A stretch of 40,486 nt of DNA from Planctomycetota bacterium (lineage in GTDB: Bacteria > Planctomycetota > Planctomycetia > Pirellulales > Pirellulaceae), in assembly GCA_003671195.1 (NCBI GenBank), contig QWPJ01000105.1:1-40486 (forward strand), given 5' to 3'. The position numbers and the translations under genes were made by a program. Below the pieces are notes generated by a model, which made no database searches, was not told the origin of the DNA, and saw only the letters and a program-made list of their open reading frames with translations. Of this stretch, positions 10,301 through 17,588 are shown piece after piece (position 1 is the first letter of the stretch; each line of letters starts with the position of its first letter).

Positions 10301-10342
10301 GGCCTTCCAAGCAATCCACAGCGGCAAGAAGCAAATCGATGA
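7301..10342 (+). CDS. Secreted protein with serial secretin-N (NolW-like) domains
   Basis: This is a 1013-residue protein. The hydrophobic N-terminus (from Met26, nucleotide 7376, MAFKPVCRLAMSLAMFYAML) looks like a signal peptide, so 7376 is a possible alternative start. Residues ~68-115 are a Gly/Ala/Pro-rich, collagen-like linker. After it I count about six domains with the pattern of secretin N (NolW/GspD-type) modules, beginning near 125, 215, 300, 400, 480 and 740-860. Each has a strand like VYRLTSLDPKQFVSSL and a later NSIIVNAPP or NTLLISGAS strand. Short PGKSDA repeats occur near 685-700. The C-terminal secretin barrel of GspD/PilQ is not visible, so a pore role is doubtful. It overlaps the next gene by ATGA. 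Confidence 0.85.
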   Translation: MDAMPVFFNKVTFDMSFFGFTGRRRMAFKPVCRLAMSLAMFYAMLLGVLVDGSPIARGYALSQDPNELNPAQGDPNAPSPPNGAPGAGAPGAPGAGAPGSGAPGAGAPKDSATLKRPTEPKQAPNPRAFDIKPDEQGMIQFQFRDQAWPDVLQWVADVSGLALDWQELPSDLLSIATPGKASLSETRDMINRHLLARGFTMLEFPGVLQVVKTKEVNASLIPRVDPEELESLPANRFVRTTYKLDTLIAKDLIEELKQLISANGSMRALSKTNRLEAMDTAANLAEIHRIISQEQSDEVLNNLAREFELQHVRATDVREQLAQFLKLEPAKNANPQPGRMSPEEMEAQQQMMMQQQLAQQQGRQGAPKPATPSRAEVYLIANTRRNSIIVNAPPDKMAIVAAFITRVDVSNPDEDYQALTTRMKVYRLTSLDPKQFVSSLMALNVLEPTTRLEADDKNKSMIAYASLADHLTIQETLKKLDGSARQAEVIALRRLRADEVAGTIRMLMGVEQDKKDDNQRRNYFSYDFYNQRNKETSKDMLRIGVNAESNQLILWANEYESEEIKKLLLKLGELPPEARSDQRIRTIDGNRSEQMREYLERLKRTFDQKGIELEIPAESEFKSDEPTDKAKPSDSDKPVPKAPELIQIGANEPKSKSHDATRANVFVATETTQQTSNSDVPGKSDAPGKSDAPGKSAVAGKSAVKIRFDEQGNLVLESDDTKALDQLEEWMISNTPPEKEYDVFQIRHARAYWIKLNLEEYFKDDSNKKNDGDVLLGFLFGMESSKRDDDGPQLGKKRKLKLMSDSDSNTLLISGASPSQLKTIQRLVDLWDKPEKQDKQNLRYTKTVKVEYSKAQNVADAIKDAFRDLLSSNDKALARGQKEPGQAGAGKESKHQSEDSISEGGMNYDFSGKLSLGVDAITNTIIVSAKGEDLLKLVCDMVQELDLKAKRNEAVEVLAVGGTSTIALEKALKNLLRPQNGMDPNARAPQNLKLSPEGQGGLPSNPQRQEANR

Positions 10343-11127
10343 GTATTTTAGAAGGACAAACAGCATTCGTATCAGGCGCAGCGCGAGGGATCGGAGCGGC
10401 GATCGCTAAATCGCTGGCCGCCGAAGGAGCCAATGTCGCCGTCAACGATATTCGTGAACCTACCGAGACCGTCGAGGCGATTCGTGCCATGGGTCGCAAG
10501 TCGATCTCCCTGGTCGGGGATGTGTCGGACCAAGCGGCCGTCGAAGCGATGGTCCAACGATGCAAAGACGAACTCGGCCCAATCTCGATCCTCGTGTCCA
10601 ACGCCGCTTTCAGCGATCGCGAACTTTTCTATCAAGCGAATATGGATGGTTTCCGCAAGACCATCGATGTGTGCATGTGGGGACCCTACTATCTTGCCCG
10701 AGCCGTGGCCAACCAAATGATCGCTCAGAAGGTGCAAGGGAACATGGTCTTTGTCAGCTCCCCACACGCCTACAAGCCGATCCCCGGCGCGACGGCTTAC
10801 AACATGGCCAAAGCCGCTTTGGATCAGCTCGCCAAAACCGCCGCCGTGGAACTCTCCGAGTACCGCATCCGAGTCAATTTGGTCCATCCGGGCTGGACCG
10901 ATACGCCGGGAGAACGAAAGTTCTTCTACGAAAACGAACTGCAGGAGCATGGTAGCAACCTGCCCTGGGGACGCCTTGCGAAACCCGAAGACATCGCCCA
11001 TGGCGTGGTCTTCCTGTGCGACCCCCGCAGCGACTACATCACCGGAGCGACCCTCTCGATCGATGGCGGTATCGTCCTGCCTTATCAGGAGATGTTCCGT
11101 ATCCGTAACCGGCCCAAGACCACCTAG
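10339..11127 (+). CDS. Short-chain dehydrogenase/reductase (SDR)
   Basis: This 262-residue classical SDR is probably a soluble NAD(P)-dependent oxidoreductase. It has the Rossmann motif SGAARGIG around residues 12-19, NAA at 88-90, the catalytic Ser near 140-141 and YNMAK with Tyr154 and Lys158. The PG motif (LVHPGW) and the C-terminal ITGATLSIDGG are typical. The residue pair after the first beta strand (NDI) suggests NAD(H) rather than NADP(H), which is inference. It starts at an ATG overlapping the TGA of the secretin-like gene by 4 nt, so it is coupled to it. No functional link between the two is evident. The substrate is unknown. Confidence 0.93.
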   Translation: MSILEGQTAFVSGAARGIGAAIAKSLAAEGANVAVNDIREPTETVEAIRAMGRKSISLVGDVSDQAAVEAMVQRCKDELGPISILVSNAAFSDRELFYQANMDGFRKTIDVCMWGPYYLARAVANQMIAQKVQGNMVFVSSPHAYKPIPGATAYNMAKAALDQLAKTAAVELSEYRIRVNLVHPGWTDTPGERKFFYENELQEHGSNLPWGRLAKPEDIAHGVVFLCDPRSDYITGATLSIDGGIVLPYQEMFRIRNRPKTT

Positions 11128-11188
11128 AGCCACGAGATTCTAGAGTCACGAGTTTGCACGCTCACCTCCAAATGGATTTGGATGCTCG

Positions 11189-12973
11189 ATGCATGAGTTC
11201 GATATCATCACGACATTGGCCGGCGGTTTCACCGCCGCGTTGATATTCGGGTATATCTGCCATAGGATCCGCATCTCGCCGATCGTCGGTTTTCTCGTCG
11301 CAGGGATCGTCGTCGGCCCGACGACTCCAGGGTTCACGGCCAATGGGCAGATTGCCGCTCAACTTGCCGAAATCGGCGTGGTTCTGTTGCTTTTCGACGT
11401 CGGACTGCATTTCGATTTGCAGGAGCTCGGGCGCGTTCGCAGAATCGCCCTCCCGGGTGCTCTGCTTCAATGCACCGGCTCCTTTCTGGCCACCTTCCTA
11501 ATGATGCTCTGGTTCGCCTCGAGCTGGCAGGAAGCTTTGTCGATGGGCATCGCGATGTCCTTTGCCAGCACCGTGGTCGTCACGCGCGTGCTGAGCGATG
11601 TCAATCAACTTCAAACACCGACGGGGAACTTGGCCATCGGCTGGCTGATCGTCCAGGATGTCTTGGCGGTCCTGGCGTTGGTCCTACTGCCGAATCTGAA
11701 AGGGATCGAGGGAGCTTCCTGGTTCAGCTTGATCGGGGTCCTGGAGATCGCCGCTCTGAAGATCGCGATCTTGATCGCAGCGGTGATGTTTCTCGGTGGA
11801 CGCTTGATTCCTAGGATCCTCCATAGAGTCGCCGAGACCCGTTCCCGGGAACTTTTCACGCTGACGATTTTGGTCATCGTGCTGGGCTTGGCGCTGGTCT
11901 CCGCGAAGGGCTTTGGTGTGTCGATGGCCTTGGGGGCTTTTTTGGCGGGGGTAGTCATCGGGCAATCGGATTTCTCCGTGCGAGCCACGACCGATGCCTT
12001 GCCGATGCGGGACGCCTTTGCTGCACTGTTTTTTGTGTCGGTCGGGATGCTCTTCGATCCGGTGGTCTTCTTTGAAACCCCAGGTCTCTTCGGAGCGGTG
12101 TTGTTTGTGGCCATGGTGCTGACCCCCGCTTTGGCCATCGGCACGATGCTCCTACTGGGCTTGCCTTTAAAAAATGCCTTGCGCGTAGGTTTGTCGTTCG
12201 CGCAGATTGGGGAGTTTTCGTTCATTGTGGCGAACTTGGCCAAACGCTCGGGCTTGATCTCCGACTCGCTCGAGCATGTGCTCGTGGCCGTTTCGATCTT
12301 CTCGATCGCCCTATCGCCGATGCTCCAATGGTCGGTCGAGCCGATCTTGGGTTTTGCCCGGCAATCGACCAATCTCCGTTGGCTGACCGTTTCGAGAAAA
12401 CCGCTGACAAGCCAACCGGCAATTCCCACCGATGGGCTAGATCTCGAAGATCCGGCCTCGGAGTTTCGCACGGTGGTCGTCGGCTATGGACCGGTCGGCA
12501 GGACGGCGGCCAAGCTGCTCGATGAGAACGGGATCCACGCGACGATCATCGAGATGAATCCTGGGAGCATGGAACCGATCCGCTCTGCAGGGCACCGCGT
12601 CGTGCTAGGGGATGCGAGCCACATCGAGACCCTCAAGCGTGCTGGGGTCGACAAAGCCCAGAGTTTGATCTTGAGCGCCTCGAACATTACGCAAACCACC
12701 GATGTGATTCGCATGGCCAGACTTCTGAATCCATCGATTCAAATTTTGGTCCGTTCGGCGTATGTCGGGAACTGTGAAGTGTTGCTCCAGAGCGGAGCCG
12801 ACCATGTCATCGCCGAGGAGTCCGAAGTCGCCTTGGCGATGGCCGAAACCATCCTGCGCAATCTCGGCGCGACGGCCGAGCAGGTCGACCAACAGCGAGC
12901 CAAACTCCGTTCGGAGTTGCATCAAGATCCTCAAGCCCCCAAGCCTTCATCATCATCCAAGGATGCGCCATGA
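11189..12973 (+). CDS. KefC/YbaL-like cation:proton antiporter with RCK domain
   Basis: This 594-residue CPA2-family protein has about 12 membrane segments within residues 1-385, including the conserved IVQDVLAVLAL near 155 and QIGEFSFI near 340. A cytoplasmic RCK_N (TrkA-N) domain follows from about 428. It has the nucleotide-binding glycines VVGYGPVGR, an acidic residue at the end of the second strand (IIEMNPG), then VLGDASHIETL. Family knowledge points to regulated K+ or Na+ efflux in exchange for H+, gated by a nucleotide. The last ~25 residues are a Pro/Ser-rich tail. Its TGA overlaps the ATG of the next gene (ATGA), so the pair is cotranscribed. Confidence 0.92.
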   Translation: MHEFDIITTLAGGFTAALIFGYICHRIRISPIVGFLVAGIVVGPTTPGFTANGQIAAQLAEIGVVLLLFDVGLHFDLQELGRVRRIALPGALLQCTGSFLATFLMMLWFASSWQEALSMGIAMSFASTVVVTRVLSDVNQLQTPTGNLAIGWLIVQDVLAVLALVLLPNLKGIEGASWFSLIGVLEIAALKIAILIAAVMFLGGRLIPRILHRVAETRSRELFTLTILVIVLGLALVSAKGFGVSMALGAFLAGVVIGQSDFSVRATTDALPMRDAFAALFFVSVGMLFDPVVFFETPGLFGAVLFVAMVLTPALAIGTMLLLGLPLKNALRVGLSFAQIGEFSFIVANLAKRSGLISDSLEHVLVAVSIFSIALSPMLQWSVEPILGFARQSTNLRWLTVSRKPLTSQPAIPTDGLDLEDPASEFRTVVVGYGPVGRTAAKLLDENGIHATIIEMNPGSMEPIRSAGHRVVLGDASHIETLKRAGVDKAQSLILSASNITQTTDVIRMARLLNPSIQILVRSAYVGNCEVLLQSGADHVIAEESEVALAMAETILRNLGATAEQVDQQRAKLRSELHQDPQAPKPSSSSKDAP

Positions 12974-14466
12974 ACGAAGCCATGTTGCCCAAGATTCTCG
13001 GGCATGTTCGCCAGACGTCGATCCTGCAGTCGACCATGTCGATGCTCGAATGGGATCAAAATACCGGTTTGCCACCTCAGGCAGCCGAGTACCGCGCCGA
13101 GCAACTGACGCTCCTGGCCGGCATGGTCCATCAACGTCAAATCGATCCGGTCATGGGCGAGTGGTTGGATCAGCTCGATACCTCGAGTGCCCAGGAGGAT
13201 CCCTCGAGCCCCGCGAGGGTGATCGCAAGGTGCATGAAACGCGAATTCGATCGGTGCCGACGATTGCCTCAAGCGCTCGTCGAGGAGCTATCGCACGCCA
13301 CGAGCATTGGGCAGCAGGTCTGGGTTGAGTCCAAGCTCAGCGATGACTACCAACGTTTTCTGCCGCAGCTCAAACGGATCGTCGAGCTCAAGCAACAGGA
13401 GGCCGATTGCTTGGCCGATCCTGGCCAATCGCGCTACGAGGTGATGCTCGATAGTTACGAAGAAGGAGCCACGGTCGATCGGATCCAAAAGATCTTCGGC
13501 GCATTGAGGGAGTCGCTGGTCCCTTTGATCCGCGAGGGGTCCGAGCGATGCGCACGGTTGGGGCCCTCGGTCGTCGAAGGACATTTTCCGATCGTCCCTC
13601 AGCAACGGTTCTCCAAATGGGTCGCCGAGCGGATCGGATTCGATTTCCAACGGGGCCGACTCGACCAAACCGAGCATCCCTTCTGCACCACGTTAGGTCC
13701 GCACGACCATCGCATCTTGACCCGTTTTTCCGAAGATTCCTTTTCGAGCGGACTCTATGGCGTACTCCATGAGGCTGGCCATGGGATGTACGAGCAAGGT
13801 CTCGATCCGCAGTGGTATGGAACCCCTTTGGGCAGCGCCGCGAGTCTCGGGGTCCACGAGTCGCAATCGAGGCTCTGGGAGAATCTCGTCGGTCTAGCCG
13901 AGCCCTTTTGGCGCTGGGCCCACGGGCCTCTGCTCCAGCATTTTCCGACCGAATTTCGGGACGTCTCGACCGAGCGATTGGTTCAGGATCTCAATCGGGT
14001 GCAAGCGAGCTTGATCCGCATCGAGGCCGACGAGGTGACCTACAACATGCACATCCTGATCCGCTTCGAACTTGAAAAGCAGCTCATGAGCGAACAACTC
14101 CGGGTCGAGGATCTGCCTGAGGCTTGGCGGGAACAGTACCGAGACTACTTAGGGATTAGCCCTACGGAAGATCGGACCGGGGTGCTGCAGGACGTCCATT
14201 GGTCGGCGGGATTGATCGGGTATTTTCCAACGTACACGCTTGGGAATATCTACGCGGCCCAATTGTACGCGGTAGCCGATCGGCAACTCGGGGGCTTGGC
14301 ATCCCAGATCGAGCGAGGAGAGTTCAGGCCGCTGCTCGATTGGCTCGTCGAGCGGGTGCATCGCCATGGCCAGACCTACCTGCCGATGGAGCTTATCGAG
14401 CGGGCCACCGGCGAGCCGGTCGACTCGAGGTACTTGGTCGAACACTTGGCGACCAAGTGTCGTTAA
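12970..14466 (+). CDS. M32 family carboxypeptidase (Taq type)
   Basis: This 498-residue zinc metallocarboxypeptidase removes C-terminal amino acids. The zinc site is HEAGH at 267-271, and the third ligand is Glu297 in GVHESQSRLWEN, the conserved M32 arrangement. The N-terminus (ILQSTMSMLEWDQNTGLPP) and the motifs IRIEADEVTYNMHILIRFE and GYFPTYTLGNIYAAQ are also typical. No signal peptide is visible, so the protein is probably cytoplasmic. The length matches the family. It overlaps the antiporter gene by 4 nt; no biochemical link between them is obvious. Confidence 0.95.
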   Translation: MNEAMLPKILGHVRQTSILQSTMSMLEWDQNTGLPPQAAEYRAEQLTLLAGMVHQRQIDPVMGEWLDQLDTSSAQEDPSSPARVIARCMKREFDRCRRLPQALVEELSHATSIGQQVWVESKLSDDYQRFLPQLKRIVELKQQEADCLADPGQSRYEVMLDSYEEGATVDRIQKIFGALRESLVPLIREGSERCARLGPSVVEGHFPIVPQQRFSKWVAERIGFDFQRGRLDQTEHPFCTTLGPHDHRILTRFSEDSFSSGLYGVLHEAGHGMYEQGLDPQWYGTPLGSAASLGVHESQSRLWENLVGLAEPFWRWAHGPLLQHFPTEFRDVSTERLVQDLNRVQASLIRIEADEVTYNMHILIRFELEKQLMSEQLRVEDLPEAWREQYRDYLGISPTEDRTGVLQDVHWSAGLIGYFPTYTLGNIYAAQLYAVADRQLGGLASQIERGEFRPLLDWLVERVHRHGQTYLPMELIERATGEPVDSRYLVEHLATKCR

Positions 14467-14475
14467 GATAGTGGA

Positions 14476-15135
14476 ATGAAGAATGTAGATCGAAGAGAAT
14501 TCCTAGCAGTATCAGCGAGCGCAACGACGCTCGCTCCGGCCTTTGGAGCCCTGGAGGTGCCCCTTATGAATCGACCTAAAGTTTTGATCATCATTGGCGA
14601 TGCGACCGAGACGGTCGATACGCTCTATCCTTACTATCGATTGATCGAGGGGGGCTATGCGCCGATCGTCGCGGGGCCTGAGAAACGGGTCTTTCAGATG
14701 GTCATGCACGAGGTCAAGCCTGGGTGGACGATCACCAAGGAGTGGGAAGGGTATTCGATCGCATCGGACATTGCGTTCAAGGACATCAAGCCCGAGGAGT
14801 ACGCTGGAATCTTTTTCAGTGGGGGGCGAGCCCCGGAGTACATTCGCGAGGACCAAGATCTCCTGCGTATCACGCGATGGTTTTGGGAGAACAAACGACC
14901 GATGGCCAGTGTCTGCCATGGGGTGGAGATTCCGGCCCGAGCGGGTATCGTCAAGGGACTTCGCATGGCCACAGTCGCCAAGTGCAAGTTCGATCTGGAG
15001 GTCTGCGGTGGGATCTATGTCAATGAGCCTTGCGTGATCGACCAGCACATGTTTTCGGGTAGGACCTACCACGACCATGGGTATTACATCGGACCGTGGA
15101 TCAAGGCGCTCGACGCGTCAAGCCGCAGCGGGTAG
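14476..15135 (+). CDS. DJ-1/PfpI family protein with possible Tat leader
   Basis: This 219-residue protein of the class I glutamine amidotransferase-like (DJ-1/PfpI) fold has the nucleophile elbow SVCHGVEI with Cys147 and His148, and an SGG turn at FFSGGRAPEY. From the first ATG the N-terminus reads DRREFLAVSASA, a twin-arginine-like signal ending near AFGALEV. A second ATG at 14566 (MNRPKVLIII) gives a cytoplasmic protein of 189 residues, the usual family length. Either start may be used, or both. It begins 9 nt after the M32 gene, so it probably ends that operon. Likely roles are deglycase, protease or stress functions; the sequence does not choose among them. Confidence 0.85.
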   Translation: MKNVDRREFLAVSASATTLAPAFGALEVPLMNRPKVLIIIGDATETVDTLYPYYRLIEGGYAPIVAGPEKRVFQMVMHEVKPGWTITKEWEGYSIASDIAFKDIKPEEYAGIFFSGGRAPEYIREDQDLLRITRWFWENKRPMASVCHGVEIPARAGIVKGLRMATVAKCKFDLEVCGGIYVNEPCVIDQHMFSGRTYHDHGYYIGPWIKALDASSRSG

Positions 15136-15232
15136 GGGATCTTGCAAAAGAACCGGCTATTGGGCTGTTTCGCACAAAGTGCTTTCCCCAGGTTTCCAAC
15201 ATAAGTCACCGCGCAAGAAATAGAAACGCGGC

Positions 15233-15261
15233 CCCCCCTCGCGCTGGTCGGAGCAGGGGGG
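15233..15261. repeat. C/G-tract hairpin downstream of the DJ-1 gene
   Basis: CCCCCCT at 15233-15239 pairs with AGGGGGG at 15255-15261 around a 15-nt loop, and a second G tract follows. It has no T run, so it is not a standard terminator, although it lies ~100 nt past the operon end. It resembles C-rich extragenic repeats that I associate with planctomycetes. Confidence 0.4.
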
Positions 15262-15308
15262 TGGGGGGTGAGGGTGGTGACCGCGCGTGAGGCTGCTGCT
15301 GCTTCCTG

Positions 15309-16558
15309 GCGTAGTGTGGGCCTCCGAGCCCGCACGTACCGGTGATCAGACCACTTTCTTTCCTACTCAAAACCCACTGCGCACCCTGATCGCTCAAACG
15401 CCGCAGGCGGATCCCGTGAGCCGCCTAGGCGCAGGCCGCGGGCATAGCCAGTACTAAGCACCGCCAAATCATGCACCTCGATCGAAACCCAACCACGCAT
15501 CACTAGCCCCGGGCCTGTCCCCGGTTTTTTTCAATCCAGTGTGTCGGCCCTCCGGGCCTCTCGGACTTTGCTTTCCTCTGCTACCGGGGCCTTCGACCCC
15601 GGCAGAGGGTGTACCAGCCCTCCGGGCTTAGAACCATCAGCGATTCAGACCAATAACTGCCAGCGTCGCGTAGCCAATTAGCCCATAGCGAAAGTTTGCT
15701 TGAGGCGATTGTAAAGCGATTGTCGCGTAGTGTGGGCCTCCGAGCCCGCACGTAGCGGTGATCAGACCACCTTCTTTCCTACCCAAAACCAACGCGCACC
15801 CTGATCCCTCAAACGCCGCAGGCGATCCCGTGAGCCGCCTAGGCGCAAGCCGCGGGCATGGCCAGTACTAAGCACCGCCAAATCATGCACCTCGATCGGA
15901 ACCCAATCGCGCACAGCGACCGGGGCAGTCCCTGGTTTTTTCATTCCTGTGTGTCGGCCCTCCGGGCCTCTCGGACTTTGCTTTCCTCTGCTACCGAGGC
16001 CTTCGACCCCGGCAGAGGGTGTACCAGCCCTCCGGGCTTAGAACCATCAGCGATTCAGACCAATAACTGCCAGCGTCGCGTAGCCAATTAGCCCAGAGCG
16101 AAAGTTTGCCCGAGGCGATTGTAAAGCGATTGTGGCGTAGTGTGGGCCTCCGAGCCCGCAAGCAGCGGTGATAAGACCACCTTCTTTCCTACCCAAAACC
16201 CACTGCGCACCCTGATCGCTCAAACGCCGCAGGCGGAGATCCCGGTGAGCCGCATGGGCGCAAGCCGCGGGCATGGCCAGTACTAAGCACCGCCAAATCA
16301 TGCACCTCGATCGGAACCCAATCGCGCACCAGTAGATCCGGGGCAGTCCCTGGTTTTTTCATTCCTGTGTGTCGGCCCTCCGGGCCTCTCGGACTTTGCT
16401 TTCCTCTGCTACCGGGGCCTTCGACCTCGGCAGAGGGTGTTCCAGCCCTCCGGGCTTAGAACCAACCGCGATTCAGACCAATAACTGCCAGCATCGCGTA
16501 ACCAATTAGCCCGGTGCGAAAGTTTTCCCGAAGCGATTGTAAAGCGATTGTCGCGTAG
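15309..16558. repeat. Three tandem copies of a ~415 bp hairpin-rich unit
   Basis: The unit starts GCGTAGTGTGGGCCTCCGAG and begins at 15309, 15725 and 16135. A fourth copy starts at 16553 but ends after six bases. The periods are 416, 410 and 418 bp. The copies look about 90% identical or better by eye, with small indels. Each holds several hairpins: GTGTGGGC/GCCCGCAC with a 6-nt loop at its start, a GGCCC-TCC-GGGCC palindrome, and an arm pair CCTCTG..CCGGGG / CCCCGG..CAGAGG (15575-15608 in copy 1). An AGCCC-TCC-GGGCT palindrome follows. Every unit ends with GCGATTGTAAAGCGATTGT. No frame is kept open across the copies, so I see no coding function. The array fills most of a 1.45 kb gap with no gene and abuts the toxin gene. 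Confidence 0.9.
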
Positions 16559-16589
16559 TTTTCCGAAGGAGGTGGGACGGGGTAGGTTT

Positions 16590-17015
16590 CTATAAAAGCC
16601 AATCTCCAATCGACAGGCCAGGAATTCTCTCAAAGTCAACCGTGTTTTGAGTCAACAACGTCATTTGGTTGGCGATCGCAATGGCTGCGATTCTCAAGTC
16701 CATCGAGCCAACCCTTAGCTTTTGGTGATTCAATTCGTCATACACTTCTGCCGCCTTACGATCAAATGACAGCAGTTGCATTGCGGAAAAATCCTTAAGA
16801 ATATTCTCAAACTCCAAATAGGCTCGCATCAATGATTCGCTGCTACCTTTTTTGACTGAGCAGGCATTCCAACCGTTCACCATCTCATGAAAAGACACAA
16901 TGCACACAAAAATTTAATCGCCAGCGTGGTCCTCCAAACGAGTGCAAAGCCTTTCGTATTCGGCACCTTCACCGCGCTGCCAAACGCTGATATGGTTGGT
17001 GTCAAAAAGAAACAC
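16590..17015 (-). pseudogene. VapC-like PIN-domain toxin interrupted by an in-frame stop
   Basis: Reading from GTG at 17015, the protein starts VFLFDTNHISVWQRGEGAEY and continues to codon 33. There TAA (16916-16914) interrupts it, and the same frame then continues to 16590 for 105 more residues. Without the stop it would be 141 residues, the usual size for a VapC-type ribonuclease. The conserved acidic residues remain: Asp in FDTNH, Glu in SFHEM, Asp in GSMDLRIAA and Asp in NTVDFERI. An AAA-to-TAA change (Lys to stop) would explain the break. The downstream part could restart at GTG 16907 but would lack the first catalytic Asp. The GTG overlaps the antitoxin stop as TAGTG. The DNA is visibly AT-richer than its surroundings (16861-16920 has 24 G+C of 60), suggesting transfer. 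Confidence 0.8.
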
Positions 17016-17212
17016 TAGCGGTTCCCCTCAGTGGATTCTTTGTCACGGAGTTCCTTGCCAAGTCGAACAATCTCCTCGAAATCTGGATCGCCTTTGAACG
17101 TACCTCGCACTCGTTCTAGCCAACCAAGCTTCGAGTCTACGGCGAGCTTTTCACGTTTGATTGATTCCAAATCACGTTCAACTTTCGCGAGACGTTCTTC
17201 GACCGTAACCAT
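17015..17212 (-). CDS. Small antitoxin-like protein paired with the PIN toxin
   Basis: This 65-residue charged, helical protein begins MVTVEERLAKVERDLESIK and ends in a stop that shares its last base with the toxin start codon. GGAGG at 17222-17218 lies 5 nt before the ATG at 17212, a good ribosome binding site that decides this start over the GTG at 17218. The N-terminal half reads as a coiled coil (heptad-like ERLAKVERDLESIKREK). The C-terminal half (GTFKGDPDFEEIVRLGKELR) is typical of small antitoxins that wrap a PIN partner. Order and overlap with the toxin fit a type II toxin-antitoxin operon. Its own DNA-binding domain is not obvious. Confidence 0.75.
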   Translation of the reverse strand: MVTVEERLAKVERDLESIKREKLAVDSKLGWLERVRGTFKGDPDFEEIVRLGKELRDKESTEGNR

Positions 17213-17484
17213 ACTCACCTCCAGAAAAAGTCAATTGACCCACTTGCATTTTACCCTGATAGCCCGTTAAAGGGAAAGGTCGGTCAGTGGTATAGTTCTG
17301 GATCGGTCGACTTTGGATGGATTCATTGCGATCTTACTTGCGATATCTACCCTAGGTGGAACAGTACCAGTACGTAAAAACGCACGAACAAAGTGGTGCA
17401 ACAAAGTCGCTGCCGGTGCTTTGCTAACATGTAGAATCAATGGATCTCCGGCGGCATGGGCGAGCACTGGCGATCGCTTCATGG
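17213..17484. other. Intergenic region with possible decayed HTH remnant
   Basis: No convincing gene. On the plus strand a frame from about 17313 to 17498 ends with KWCNKVAAGALLTCRINGS followed by a DRF motif. The spacing of W, G, L, RIxG and RF faintly resembles DUF1580/excisionase-like DNA-binding proteins. The match is weak, and there is no start codon with a ribosome binding site. The antitoxin promoter should lie in the first 100 bases, but I could not single out boxes. Confidence 0.2.
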
Positions 17485-17522
17485 AAAAACCCGCGTAACG
17501 GGTTTCCGATACGCGGGTTTTT
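17485..17522 (-). terminator. Rho-independent terminator of the metalloprotease gene
   Basis: The arms AAAAACCCGCGTA (17485-17497) and TACGCGGGTTTTT (17510-17522) are perfectly complementary over 13 bp around a 12-nt loop. On both strands the hairpin is followed by T-rich DNA, so it may act in both directions. It lies 67-104 nt past the stop of the large minus-strand protease, which it most likely serves. Confidence 0.85.
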
Positions 17523-17531
17523 GGTTTTATT

Positions 17532-17565
17532 CCAAGAGGGAGCGAGCAAAGCCGATCCCTCTTGG
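17532..17565. repeat. Second hairpin in the protease 3' region
   Basis: CCAAGAGGGA (17532-17541) and TCCCTCTTGG (17556-17565) form a perfect 10-bp stem with a 14-nt loop. It stands between the protease stop and the terminator and would be part of the mRNA 3' end. It lacks a T run. Confidence 0.6.
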
Positions 17566-17588
17566 AGTTGTCTGCACAAGTGCCAACC

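Noticed and set aside
15309..16558. A CRISPR array
   Set aside because: The units are ~415 bp and similar along their whole length, with no short repeats separated by unique spacers.
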